The notes under the pieces: model-generated | What the model saw: only the letters and a program-made list of their open reading frames with translations | What the model was told of the DNA's origin: nothing | The model's database searches: none | Position numbers and translations under genes: made by a program | Source: Synchiropus splendidus | Lineage: Eukaryota; Chordata; Actinopteri; Syngnathiformes; Callionymidae | NCBI RefSeq assembly: GCF_027744825.2 | Contig: NC_071335.1 | Span: 30,889,501-30,953,500 of the forward strand | DNA: 64,000 nucleotides | Direction: 5' to 3' | Shown: positions 24,301-44,458 of the stretch, one piece after another | Layout of the letters: each line of letters opens with the position of its first letter | Position numbering within the stretch: the stretch's first letter is position 1

Positions 24301-26401
24301 TCGAAGGCATGATGCACCTGATCTGATCAGTCATATGAGCAGCAAGTATTTTAGAAGGTGGACAATAGCTCTGGCCAAATCGTAGTGATGAAACGTAACT
24401 TATAACACATTTCAGTTCAATTTGCCTTGCTAAACTCTCCGTACTAGGCTCTTGCTCACTGCTGTGAATGAGCAATGTTCTCCCACAGTTTTCATTCGGA
24501 TGATCACACCTCCAGAGCAGAACGTTGTGGATGGTTAGGCATCTTTTTTGATTATTATTGATCACATACTTGAGTAAAACAAGGAGAAATTGTTATCAGA
24601 CTCAGGGTCATCTGTGGCCTTTGATCAGCTTTTATAGAGCCTGAAGCATCTCTAACTGTTTTATTTGTGGCTGTAAAAATGTATAGTTCAGTTGGTCTTA
24701 ATTCATCAGGTCGAGGACATTTGACTTGATAGAACAACGAGGTTGTCAATCCGTGCTGTTGCCCCACTGCTAAGGTCAGATTGAGCTATATTTTCTGCAG
24801 CTCACTTTTGTGTAGTCTGGAGGATTTGTAGACTTTAAATCACATTATAGTCTGGAATCAACAATGTGGCCGGCGGCACTAAGCTGTCACATGCAAGATG
24901 ATCTCTCTTGATGTTTGACATCACAGACTTAAAAAAGCCATCTAGAAGACTTAATTTCATTATGTAGTGCAGTGTGACTTGAATTCATATAAAAGTGAAA
25001 ATGATGTGTGAAACAATGCGTCATACTTGCCCATTTAAATGTGTCGGATGGCTTGCTGAGGAGTTCAAGGTGGAGGTGGGGCTGTACCAAGGCTCAGCTC
25101 TGAGCCCCGTCTTGTTTGCCATGGTGATGGACAGGTTCACAGATGAGGTTAGACAAGAAGCCCCTTGGACGATGATGTTTGAAGATGACATTGTGATCTG
25201 TGGTGAGAGCAGGGAGCAAGTGAAAGATAAGAGAGAGGTGGAGGTTTGCCTCAGAAAGGAGAGGAATGAAGGTTAGCTGCAGTAAGACGGAATACAGGTG
25301 TGTGAATGAGAGGGAGCCAAGTGGACAGGTGAAGTTACAGGATGCAGAGATAAAGAAGTTGGAGGATTTGAAGTACTGAGGCTCAACTGTCCAGGGTGAT
25401 GGAGAAAGAGGTTAAGACGCGGGTGCAGGCAGGATGGAATAATTGGAGAAAAGTGTCAGGTGTGATGTGTGACAAAAGGGTGTTGGCGAGGATGAAAGGG
25501 AAAGTGTCCAAAAGGGTGGTGAGGCCAGCAATGTTGTATGGTTTGGAAACGGTGGCACTGAGGAAAAGACAGGAGGCAGAGCTGGAGGTAGCAGAGATGA
25601 AGATGCTGAGCTTCTCTCTGGGAGTGAGCAGGATGGATAGGATCAGGAAGCAGTAGATCAGAGGGACAGCACATGTCAGGTGTTTAGGAGACCAAGTCAG
25701 AGAGGCTAGATGGAGATGGTTTGGACATGTACAGAGGAGAGAGAGCCAGTACATTGGTAGGAAGATGTTGAGGTTGGAACTGCCAGGCAGAAGGTGGAGA
25801 GGAAGGCCAAAGAGGAGATTTATGGAGGTGGTGAAGGAGGACATGAGGTTTGTAGGTTTGAGAGAAGAGGAAGCAGAGGACAGGGTGAGATGGAGGAGGA
25901 TGATCTGCTGTGGCGACCACAGAAGGGAGAAGCCAGAAGAAGATATGTGTCAAAGAGCTTGCGGTTACATTACAGTAAAAGTCTATTAGTAGTGTTGTGG
26001 TGCTGAGTTATTGCATAATGCTTGTATAAAACTGCACTAGAAGGGTTGACATTCTATCTTTGTATCCCACAGACTGTCCATTTCTGGCTCCTTGCAACAT
26101 ATCTGGCCTGGCTCCCATCAGTCCATCTTTAAATGTGCCAGAGTCGGTTGCCGGCACAGGTCAGGTTCGAGTCAGGGTGCTGACCCCGAGTACCCCCGAG
26201 CTCTACTCGGCCCTGAATCTGTCCTATGACGGCAGGTAGGTGCAGCGCCCACAGTGGGGTTTTCTAAAAGCACCTTGACTGTACATTTGCTTTACAAACA
26301 CTTTCTTTTTCAGAGCAGAAAAAAGGGAGGAGTCAGTGGAGCGCTTCAGCGAAGACAGCTTGCTGCACCACACCCAGATTCCACACCTGGACTGGTTTTG
26401 A
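21332..26401 (+). CDS. ssx2ip: ssx2ip/ADIP-like coiled-coil protein, N-terminally short
   Basis: Exons: 21332-21383, 21479-21549, 22202-22270, 22341-22464, 22595-22667, 22741-22861, 23089-23242, 23677-23780, 23903-24064, 24154-24265, 26073-26235, 26314-26401. They give 430 residues with phases matching throughout. SSX2IP (ADIP) binds afadin and alpha-actinin at adherens junctions and acts at centriolar satellites. Diagnostic blocks are NRLRERLSQ followed by TIDVLNLPPRGRAKRE, then DSYFLEEWERLQ, FEMERRAFTDAAIRL and REFEQQKGFLLQQQYL. A C-terminal Ser/Thr/Pro-rich segment (TPSTPELYSALNLS) follows. Human SSX2IP has about 614 residues; roughly its first 180 have no counterpart here. The chosen ATG has an in-frame TGA 15 bases upstream, so the short start looks genuine unless there is an unseen upstream exon. 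This may be one of two teleost paralogs. The intron after 24265 holds an RTE copy. Confidence 0.85.
25046..25944 (+). mobile_element. RTE-type retrotransposon, 5'-truncated (copy B)
   Basis: The + strand encodes the C-terminal half of an RTE/Expander-like reverse transcriptase in frames broken by small indels. It contains YQGSALSPVLFAMVMDRF, then the catalytic motif FEDDIVICGE (the usual FADD with Ala replaced by Glu), then RVQAGWNNWRKVSGVMCD and RPAMLYGLETVALRKRQ. The ending is MLRLELPGRRWRGRPKRR and a GAAGAAG-rich tail. A candidate 7-bp target duplication ATGTGTC flanks it (25039-25045 and 25945-25951). It sits in sense orientation in an ssx2ip intron. Insertion is 5'-truncated, as is normal for target-primed reverse transcription. 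Confidence 0.88.
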
Positions 26402-26453
26402 AAGTCTTCCAACTTGTATTTTAAGCGATGAAATGTGTTCACAATCTTGACTG

Positions 26454-26459
26454 AATAAA
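26454..26459 (+). terminator. ssx2ip: polyadenylation signal of ssx2ip
   Basis: AATAAA lies about 50 bases after the stop, giving a very short 3' UTR. Confidence 0.75.
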
Positions 26460-26929
26460 ATATGTATTTATAGAAAGGCTGAATTCTGTAATAATGCTCC
26501 ACATTTGACGTTGTTTTCTCACTGACATTTGTTTTGTTCTCTTGTTTGGATTATATCTTAAAATACAAGGCTTTGATCTTGGTCAACTCGGTTTTCAAAC
26601 ATTCAAAGGTTATGAAGTAATTAATATTTATCTTAATATTGGCTCACGTCGTTCAGTAGTTGTCCAATAACAGTGACAAGAGTCAGGACTTCAAGGACTT
26701 CTACTAACATATCTTCAAGTCCTCAATAACCTATATGTTAAGTCATGGATTTCTGTCAAGCCTCACAAATTTTCAACTGCTTTTAAATATTTTTGCTTGG
26801 TAAACAGATAAAACCCACGATTGTTTCTGCATTGCATTTACATTGTCTAATTTTAGACTTTTTTTTAACGTGTTTTACACGTTAGGTTAAACTGACCAAA
26901 CGGTTGGGTTCAGAGGCATGAAACGATAC

Positions 26930-27079
26930 TGGTGTCTGATTGGTAGATGAAGGCCCGGCACGTGCCGAGCACGCGCTCGTGTGATTGGTTAACTGCCTAC
27001 GTACTCGCGTGTTCCTAATTAACAGTAAAAGTTTGTCGTTGCGCAGACTTGACGGGCGACGGCGTCGAAGCGCGGAGAT
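26930..27079 (+). promoter_or_regulatory. nanos3: nanos3 promoter: inverted CCAAT boxes around a palindromic E-box
   Basis: Two gattggt elements (26936-26942 and 26983-26989) flank the 12-base perfect palindrome cggcacgtgccg (26956-26967), which holds a CACGTG E-box. All lie within about 150 bases of the nanos3 start codon. No TATA box is seen. Confidence 0.5.
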
Positions 27080-27700
27080 ATGGACTTGGCAGCTTTTCCT
27101 GAAAAGGCAACACAGGATGGCGTGGGCTCGTCGCTGTTTTCAACGAACGCTTTTAAAACTTTTCAGCCATGGCGGGACTACATGGGATTATCGCACGCCA
27201 TCCAGGATATTTTGGGTCTGAAACCTGCCGCGGAGCCACCGGGGAGCGTGGACGATGTGTGCGCCGCCTTGGGCAGCTGGCGCATTGACACGTCCGATCC
27301 GTCTGGAGGAGTTTCGCCAAGTCCTCCCGCGCGCGTTCCCAACTGCGAGCCACCAATCACTCGTCGAGCAAGGCCAGCCGCCAGTGACGTCAACGGGGTG
27401 TCGGTTCCGAGACGCCGGCGAGGATCGAAGAACCGCAGGAGCAGAATTTGTCGCGACGGAGGAGACTCAAAGGCGCCACCCTCCGCGCGCATGATGTGCA
27501 GTTTCTGCAAACACAACGGAGAATCTCCGCAGGTCTACAGTTCCCACTGGCTCAAGAACCGAAGCGGGGAGATAGTGTGTCCCTACCTGCGCAAATACGT
27601 GTGTCCGCTGTGTGGCGCTTCCGGTGCCAGGGCGCACACCAAGCGCTTCTGCCCCGAAGTGGACCCTGCCTACAGTTCTATCTACGTCAAGGGCGCGTGA
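27080..27700 (+). CDS. nanos3: Nanos homolog 3, germ-cell RNA-binding regulator
   Basis: An intronless 206-residue frame, as usual for vertebrate nanos genes. Nanos3 works with Pumilio to repress mRNAs and protects primordial germ cells. Residues 28-44 (FQPWRDYMGLSHAIQDI) match the Nanos NIM motif that recruits CNOT1. The C-terminus carries the paired CCHC zinc fingers: C140, C143, H156, C167 and C175, C178, H186, C191. The text CSFCKHNGES with RAHTKRFCP and YSSIY is closer to Nanos3 than to Nanos1 or Nanos2. A variable basic linker (about 110-137) lies between. brme1 converges downstream as in human, which supports nanos3. The ATG at 27080 is the first in frame in the 5' region. Confidence 0.94.
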   Translation: MDLAAFPEKATQDGVGSSLFSTNAFKTFQPWRDYMGLSHAIQDILGLKPAAEPPGSVDDVCAALGSWRIDTSDPSGGVSPSPPARVPNCEPPITRRARPAASDVNGVSVPRRRRGSKNRRSRICRDGGDSKAPPSARMMCSFCKHNGESPQVYSSHWLKNRSGEIVCPYLRKYVCPLCGASGARAHTKRFCPEVDPAYSSIYVKGA

Positions 27701-28161
27701 AAGTCCTACTCTGGGTCAAGTTTGTTCATACGTTTCAGGGTTTTGTGTGTGTTCGTTTGGAGAGAGACACATGCGTTTATTTTAAAGACTTGGAAAACCA
27801 TGTCCATACACCGTACCTGTACAAACATGATCAAGGAAAGATTTTACTGACCTCATTTAAACATTTTAGAAGACCGGAAATAATGCCTTTGAAGTGAGCA
27901 TGTCGTTTGATGTGTTTTTTTTATTTGTTATATTTGCATGATGCTTTAATAACGTCTGTGTGGGATGGAAGTGAATAATACACTCGTTGGTTAAACGTTT
28001 TGTGTTTGTTTCTTTTATGTCCCCGCATGACTAACACACAAGTCGGAGCATATATTATTTACAAAATACCTAAGCGACGCATTGAACGCATAACATGGAC
28101 ATTTGAACAAGATTCCATTCAATAACCAATATCTGAACTTTGAACCTTGAAGAACAAAAGG
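27701..28161. other. convergent 3' UTRs of nanos3 and brme1
   Basis: About 460 bases between the two facing stop codons. I see U-rich runs and AATAAT but no canonical AATAAA on the + strand. I looked for a miR-430 site (gcactt) in the nanos3 side and saw none. Confidence 0.5.
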
Positions 28162-30008
28162 TCACTTTGGTTTTCTTGAAGCCCGACTGCCACCACGGCG
28201 TAGGTTCTCCAGCTCCCGATGGGCAGACATGACTGTCAGACTGAGGGGGAGAAGGGAGGTATTTAACCGAACCTGGAGGTAGTACCATGGCAAGACGCTA
28301 GAAAACAAATTTGGCACCCATAGAAAAACAATTTGAGTGACAACAGGTGAAGTCGCTCCGAGTTTCAGCTTTCAAATGGAAGTTTTGCTGCTGCATCGAC
28401 CTGAACATGTATGAGCTGCCTTAGCTAGAGTGGCGTTCTTGTCACATTCCGATCGACATGTTCGACACAACAAAAAAGGTGAGGATGCGATCGCCACCAT
28501 AAAGCTGCAATGAATACAGCCGACTTGTGAGTCTGAACCGACATTTACTCTAAATCTGAGCTCCCTGCTTGTGATTGGTTGGTTTGACAATGCCAAAGTT
28601 CAGAGGGCACATTGTTGTTGAAGGAGTGTAAATGGAAAACTAGAGATGAAAATGATATTGATCATCTTACTAACTTCAGATAGGACAGCTCTTGGATCAA
28701 CCCACAGACCAGCTCTGTGGCATCTTCAATGTAAGTAGATGGACTTTCATCACATGGCAGCGCTTCCTCCCTGTTTGTGGAAGAAGGTCAGAGAACAGGA
28801 CAATTGCCATTATCACACACATACTTACACCCAAGCCTCATTCAGCTGCGAGTCTGACACATAGTGATCAGCTTCAGGCCCAAACTGGTCATTGGTCTCT
28901 TTCACAAGATGGTCTGTGTTCATAGCAAGACCAGAGCCAGGTTCATCAACAGGATTCTGCAGGACAAAAAGATGGGTTCATTGATGATGGGGAAAAAAAT
29001 CCTTGTACAGTGTAATGATACAGCAGTAGTCATGCTGACCTCAGCATCAGAAGGTTTAAGAATGTTGGGACCCGTATGAGCTCCATCCACCGGCATTCTA
29101 CTGGTATGCTCAACTGTGTCAAGTCGCAGCTCTACATAAACAGCTTCACTGTCATCCATCTTCTCCTCAGCAACATCTGATGGCTTATTATACGAAGCAG
29201 TACTGCACCCATTCCCCAAACTTTGCTCAGTCACTTCCTCCATCAGCTCTACTGACGCACCAGGATTTGTTTCAACTGGACATGACATGTCCTTGATGTG
29301 ATCTTCACAGGATTTATTCACATAAGAAACTAAGGCGGTCCCACCAGGAACATCGTCAACACCTCCAGTTTCCACCCTGTGCGCGAATGAATACATCCAA
29401 ATAAGATATGAGGGCAAACCTGGGTATCAAACGCAAACATCTGACCTCTCAAGTGGTTCTCCCTCACTGGCCTGGGGATCAATCTTAGATCCTGTGGCCT
29501 CCAGGTCAGATGATTGATCCGCTTTCAGGTCACATTCTGGAACCATTTCAATGTTCTGCAAACTATGAGTTTGCTCCCTTTTTATCACACTACACATCCC
29601 CAGTCTTCTCTTCTTCTTAAGCGGGGGACCAGTTGCCACTTTTTCGACTTCCCTTGAAGGATCTTGATCTTCACTGTGCATTTCATGGTGGATTTCTAAT
29701 TCTAATTCCTGACATTCCTGTTGAGTTTCAGCATTTCTTTTCACAGTGTTACTGTCAAGCTTGCCAACACAAGTTTCCTGATCAAACTGGTTATGGTTTT
29801 CAATTGGACACATAATAGTTTCTTCTCTTTTCTTGTCCTCAACAGCAGGCAACATGGGAGCAGGCTCAATAATAGGAATGAGTTGTGGAATTTCATCCTC
29901 AGATTCATCCTGAATAAAAAGAAAGCATTTCATAACATACAAACCAATCAAGTCACTAAAAAGTATTTTAAATACCGTTTTGTTGATCTCATCACTTGAG
30001 CAAGCCAT
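28162..30008 (-). CDS. brme1: BRME1 homolog, meiotic double-strand break repair factor
   Basis: Minus-strand exons: 30008-29976, 29909-29446, 29376-29040, 28956-28829, 28770-28675, 28240-28162. They give 378 residues with matching phases. BRME1 (C19orf57) binds HSF2BP-BRCA2 and helps load RAD51/DMC1 in meiosis. Most of the protein is acidic and low-complexity, with a basic nuclear-localisation-like patch (PPLKKKRRLG). The diagnostic part is the C-terminus: EDATELVCGLIQELSYLN followed across the last intron by LTVMSAHRELENLR. I recall the human BRME1 C-terminus as a closely similar DAT...GLI.ELSNLN...MS.HRDLE pattern. Its position between nanos3 and cc2d1a, facing nanos3, matches human. Human BRME1 is considerably longer; shortness and rapid divergence are expected for this family. 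The donor after 28675 (gttagt) is slightly weak. Confidence 0.85.
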
Positions 30009-30124
30009 TTTCCTGAAACCGGTTCAAATCAGAGCCTGCTTTTGGACAAAGAGTTGAAAAACTTTGATAGATGACTGTAGTTCAGTGACTCAGTTATGTC
30101 AGTCATTCAGTAATGTAGAAGACA

Positions 30125-30445
30125 ATAGAATTGATGAGTGATATCGGTGCAGTTGTGAGAGTGAAGGATCTGCAGAGAGTTGAAGAAAGTGAGATTCTCA
30201 TGGGAGTAGAAGGGACAAGAGGAGTAAAAATAAACGTGGCAATAATTGGAGACAGGGTTGGTTATGCCAGGATGGGAAAAGCGGTGGACTTGTTGGATTT
30301 TGTAGATGGAGATACCAGGAAAAATAAGGCGAGAAAGATAATCCCTGAGGTTCATGGATGTGATATGAAGGAGGACATGAAGAGGATGGGTGTGGTAAGG
30401 GAGGACGACCAAGTAAGACAGCAAATGCAAAAAGAAGATTTAGAC
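30125..30445 (+). mobile_element. possible very degraded RTE 3' fragment
   Basis: The phrase gttcatggatgtg...gaaggaggacatgaagagg resembles the 3' coding end of the RTE copies elsewhere in the window (…tttatggaggtggtgaaggaggacatgagg). The frame is open for 111 codons but shows no RTE motif. Low confidence. Confidence 0.3.
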
Positions 30446-30451
30446 AGAAAA

Positions 30452-30577
30452 GTCCTAATATTTTAAGTATTAACCTCACATATTTATGGATTAATGAACA
30501 AGTACATCAAGTACGTCCTAATATTTTAAGTATTAACCTCATATATTTATGGATTAATGAACAAGTACTTCAACTAC
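30452..30577. repeat. 63-bp direct tandem repeat, two copies
   Basis: Units begin with gtcctaatattttaag at 30452 and 30515 and differ at only a few positions. It sits in the brme1-cc2d1a interval. No gene is in it. Confidence 0.93.
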
Positions 30578-30890
30578 ATTTTAGTGGTTTAATTTAGATT
30601 TAAATTAAAAAAATTTTGCACCAGAAATATCCCTCGAATGATATCTTGTTGTTAGCATGATATCGTCAAATAAATTAGCAAGTCATAGCAAACACAAATT
30701 AACTTCATGTGAATAGTAAAATGGCGAAGATAATATGTTATACAATGCAATTTATATAAAATATAAGTCATATTTAAATTACTTGAGCGTAAAATGACGG
30801 TTAAACTCACTTTTGAAGCGCCACTGGCTGAGCTGATGTGTTTACGTCACTCGAAGGCGTGACTCGACCTGCCGTAAATTGCCGCGGTTG

Positions 30891-31069
30891 TTGCCATTGG
30901 TGACGGAATGTAGGAAGTGGGTTATTCAGATTCTCCTGGTCGACAACATATTAACCAAAACAAACCTTCTGTTTCTATGCATTAAACAAAGAAAAACTGA
31001 AAGCAGCGGCTTAGCATTTGACAACTTATTTAGACTATCAGACGAGTCGTCGCTCTCGTGGATTGACAA
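30891..31069 (+). other. cc2d1a: probable untranslated first exon of cc2d1a
   Basis: The stretch downstream of the CCAAT/CRE element ends at a donor (gacaag|gtaaac). The first coding exon opens 1 kb later at 32120 with only eight bases before the ATG, so an upstream leader exon is needed. The exact exon is inferred. Confidence 0.35.
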
Positions 31070-32127
31070 GGTAAACAACCAGTTGTTGACTGTTCATAAA
31101 CTCAGCGCTATCGTGAAGCTACACACTAATGTGGGTTTGAATTCAGAAAATGAGATCATATGAAAAACAAGTTGACCGTGTTTGTGTCTAGCTGATTTAT
31201 TCACAACTCGAGCCAAAATGATGTTTCGCAGACGTTTGTATTATTACAATTTTAACAAGAGGGTGTGACTGTCTCTACATTTAACACCCCACATTAGCAT
31301 GGTAAACTGTTGTAGTCATCAAAGTCGTATTGTATGTTACAATAACACGAGCAACGATGGTGTCGAAGCAGATACCTGCTGCTTGACACAAAACTAGTTT
31401 TATGTCAAGTGCTGAGTCATAAGGGACCTGATGCCTTTTTTTCATCTAAGCATTATTTATTTATATAAATCACCTATAGATTATTTAGATTAAACTAATG
31501 GAACAAGATTTGGTTCAATAATATTTACATTTTATATAATAAGTTTGGCACACCTGGTTATGCTCAGTTGAACAAGTGGAATTAACAACTTTCATTTTGT
31601 AATATTAATCATAAAAAATCTCAATTGTCTTTAAATGGCGAATCAAATGTGACCTTTTGTGACTCCTAAGAGAAATTAGTAAGGCTGTTTGCTGCAGACA
31701 AAGCTATTCTGTCTTTCTATTTTGAAATGCAGCGGTCTCAGTTTAATATGAAAAGTCATAATGTTTGAGACTACAGACATGTGGTGGTGCAGCAGGAAAA
31801 TGTGTGCGTCGGAATAGACTCTTTCAGGTCACTTAGCCAGAATGAGAGTACATAGTAGCTAAGTCAAAATACTATCCTCCACTCCAACTAAGATACTAAG
31901 TAGTTGTTGTTATATATAATGGATAGTTTTCTAGCTTCTCTTTTACTATATACAGTCTTAACATGCTGTTAGGAATATCAGAAATAGGTAACATTGTTTG
32001 GGTGGGCTCATTTTAATATCTAAATTTGAGACTTTATCTGGAGCTTTACAGGAAATGTTAACCAACATAGGTAGTCTATTCCTAACCATGACTTTGACTT
32101 TGTCTTTATATCCATCTAGTTACGTCA

Positions 32128-41798
<9,671 letters not shown>

Positions 41799-42161
41799 AA
41801 CGCCATCATATAGCTGTTTCTCATGAGGACTCTCTTAAACACTACAATCTTTCAAAAAAAACAAGCTCCTTCACTCTATTTTTCAAGGTATCATATACAG
41901 CTGCAAATGCTTGTGTTCTAAATGCCCCCCCGTGATTGAGGGACAGATTGATCTGAGGGGTTCACTCTGGGTATCACATTTTTAATGATGAAATATGACC
42001 AAATATGTCACTGCATTCTCAAGTGTGTTTAACCAATGGACAAAGGTCTGTTTAACCTCTTTTCCTGCATTATAATGTGTGCATTGATCCTAATCTAATC
42101 TGTCTGCTCCAGTGTTCACAGATTACAGTAATCTGCACCATTTGGAGTGGTGTGATATGGG

Positions 42162-42187
42162 AATAAAAAAAAAAAAAAAAAAAAAAA
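42162..42187 (+). terminator. cc2d1a: AATAAA running into an A-tract, likely cc2d1a 3' end
   Basis: AATAAA begins at 42162, about 360 bases after the stop, and continues directly into a run of about 20 further A bases. It is the most likely polyadenylation signal. The long genomic A-run could cause internal priming in RNA-seq libraries. Confidence 0.55.
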
Positions 42188-44200
42188 GAAAACAGGCTTG
42201 GGGGTGCCACAGCCAACATCCCATAATGAGGGATTAGTGTTTGTGTCACCAAGGAGACGCCAAGATCAGACGTAGTCGCCTTTAGGTTTTTTTAAGGGGG
42301 GGGTGGTGTTAACAGCGTGCCATGAATACGGCGGCGGCTTAGCTCTGCAAAAGCTGCTTCCTTTTCTTCCTCATCAGCTTTTTCCTCATTGTCGTCTCCC
42401 TCTCTTGCACTTTCTCCACTCTAATTCCTTCGTGTCGGGCAGGAGATTATTCCAAATTTTGAGTAATGCGCCGTTCTGTTTGGATTTTCTTTAAACTCTT
42501 AGACAGACTTAAGACCAATGTCAATTACAAAATAATTAACGGCTGTGATGGACAGACTCTGGTGTCTGAGGTGACAAAGAGCTCCGCAGCAGCAGCCAAA
42601 CCGTTTGCCCTCAAGAAGAGATGTGTCACTGTGACTGCTTGAGTGTTGGTGTAATTGGATTCTTATGTCATCTTCTCCTGGCTGGAGTGGCTCATCTCAC
42701 GTACGTTTGTATTAAAGGAGCCTTAACTGTATGTTATTTAACAGCAACGACAGTTTGACTTCAGCTTTCTGATTTTTTTTTTCCTATTGTCACAGGATAT
42801 ATTTGGGTGCTCAGCTATATCTCTATTATCTCATTTTATATCCATTCAAAGCACTCAATATTTTTATGTTACCATAATTTGTATTCACACCGTCTTTTGT
42901 GTGAGAAAAGTCAGTGTTTTCTGCCAGCTGAGGGCAGTTTAGGAACACTAGCGTCATCTTTGCATGGTCATGTCGCCATGACCCAAAATGTTTATGTATA
43001 CTGACGTTAGTCAAACTGCAAAGGCCTGAAACAAGGCTCACTCCATGACATCATAGCGTGTCTTGTTCCCCCACTCCATCCAGGTAAAACTGCATTATTT
43101 GATTTTAAATCCGCTGGTATGTACTGTTCTGTCGTTGGAAATCAACATACATGTATATATTTGTATTGACAAAGTGATCAGAAACACTATCTCTATTTTT
43201 AAGCGGTGGTGAGTTTGCTTTCATTATGTGATGAGTCTGCTGACTTGAATAAAAGGGAGAAATGACCTGGTGTTTGTCTTGATTGAAGGAATGTCCACCA
43301 CGAGTCTTTCTTTTCTTATTTCTCATGAAGCCTGAGATACAGATTCATTCTTTTTTGCATCTCCCATTTTCCATGAATCAGCTTTATTGCCAAGGTCAGT
43401 GAGGATCCCACCAACTAGCAAAGTGCTTTGGAACAATATGCAATACTGAACAAAACATAATATTAATATTTATTATTATTATTGTTATAAATAAACAAAT
43501 TAAAATAAGAAATACAAATAAACAATCATAGATTCTCATTCTGATGCCACAGCAAGTGGATTTCATCCATCCTTCTCCCACCGATCTCTTTTGTGTCCTC
43601 TCTTCACTTTCTCTTATCTTCTGTAGTCATCATCTCCTAAATTCTTCATCCCTTGTCTCTCCTCTTCCTTCTGGCCTCCTTAACTTTGTCTCCAAACCTC
43701 TCCACCAGCTGTCACTCTGATGGATGCATTTCTGATCCACTGTATTACTGTCTTTCTATTGAAATCTGTACCCAAATAATATGTCCACAAATGACTGATC
43801 TCCAATGGGATTTTCATTCAGGTCGTCCTTCTTAGCGGGGCAATATGACAAATGTTTGGATCTTGAAAGTGTTCTCTAGAAGCAGCCTTGAGCAGAAATG
43901 ACATGTTTTAAGATCGAAACCTTGAGCCATCTGGTGAGTCTTTCTTCAAGATGGCTCGATACAACCTGCCATAATTTCACCACCTCCTTCGGGGGTTATA
44001 TGCTAAGAGGCCTCCTGAATGTTGAGACGACTCCCGACAAATAGGGGTGAAGATGTGAGGAGAGTGTGGGGGGATGTATGTGGGTGAAAGAGGGGGGGAG
44101 AGGGGAGAAGGCACCCGAGAAGGGGGATGGTGCGTAGACATGATCCACTTGGACAGCCAGCAGGTGGGCGGAGCTTCAGACCCGAAGACTTCCTGCTGCT
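42188..44200. other. intergenic between cc2d1a and mri1
   Basis: No supported gene. Short frames lack motifs. The last part (44200-44458) is CpG- and CTCC-rich and forms the mri1 promoter/leader. Confidence 0.5.
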
Positions 44201-44458
44201 GAACACGTGGTTCCGTGTCCGCCTGCCTGTCAGCGTGTGAAGGTTCGTGGCTCTCCTCCTCCTCCTCCTCTTCCTCTCACTCCTCTTCGGCTCGGCACGT
44301 CTCCTCCTCTTTACTTTTCTTTCCTCCTTCGTCTGCACGTTTTCGCCCCACTCTACGTGTCCCCCGCGCGTGGAATCCCACAGCAAGGCCGCGAGAGGAG
44401 TGAAAGTGTGCGCGCGCGAGCTCCGCCGGTCTGTGTGTGTGTAGTCCTCGTCTCGGTC
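44201..44458 (+). promoter_or_regulatory. mri1: CpG-rich promoter/leader of mri1
   Basis: CpG dinucleotides are dense (cccgcgcgtgg, gtgcgcgcgcgagc), with pyrimidine-rich CTCCTC runs and no TATA box, directly before the mri1 ATG. It generates a chance 303-codon minus-strand frame that should be ignored. Confidence 0.5.

Larger units (their letters stand above)
30009..30890. promoter_or_regulatory. head-to-head intergenic region of brme1 and cc2d1a
   Basis: The two genes diverge from this interval of about 0.9 kb. The cc2d1a end is CpG-containing and has ccattggtgacg near 30894 (inverted CCAAT plus CRE half-site). The interior holds a degraded retroelement-like stretch and a 63-bp tandem repeat, so the core promoters probably lie at the two edges. 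A shared bidirectional promoter is an inference. Confidence 0.4.

Noticed and set aside
27178..27897. Other frames over nanos3, including a 149-codon + frame
   Set aside because: GC-rich shadows of nanos3; they lack the zinc-finger pattern of the true frame.
29427..29445. Continuation of the brme1 frame past 29446 to a stop
   Set aside because: A GT donor at 29445 and an in-phase acceptor at 29377 keep the frame open into the next exon.
30005..30045. tRNA-like T-loop text (ggttcaaatc) near the brme1 start
   Set aside because: No acceptor stem, anticodon arm or D-arm could be folded around it.
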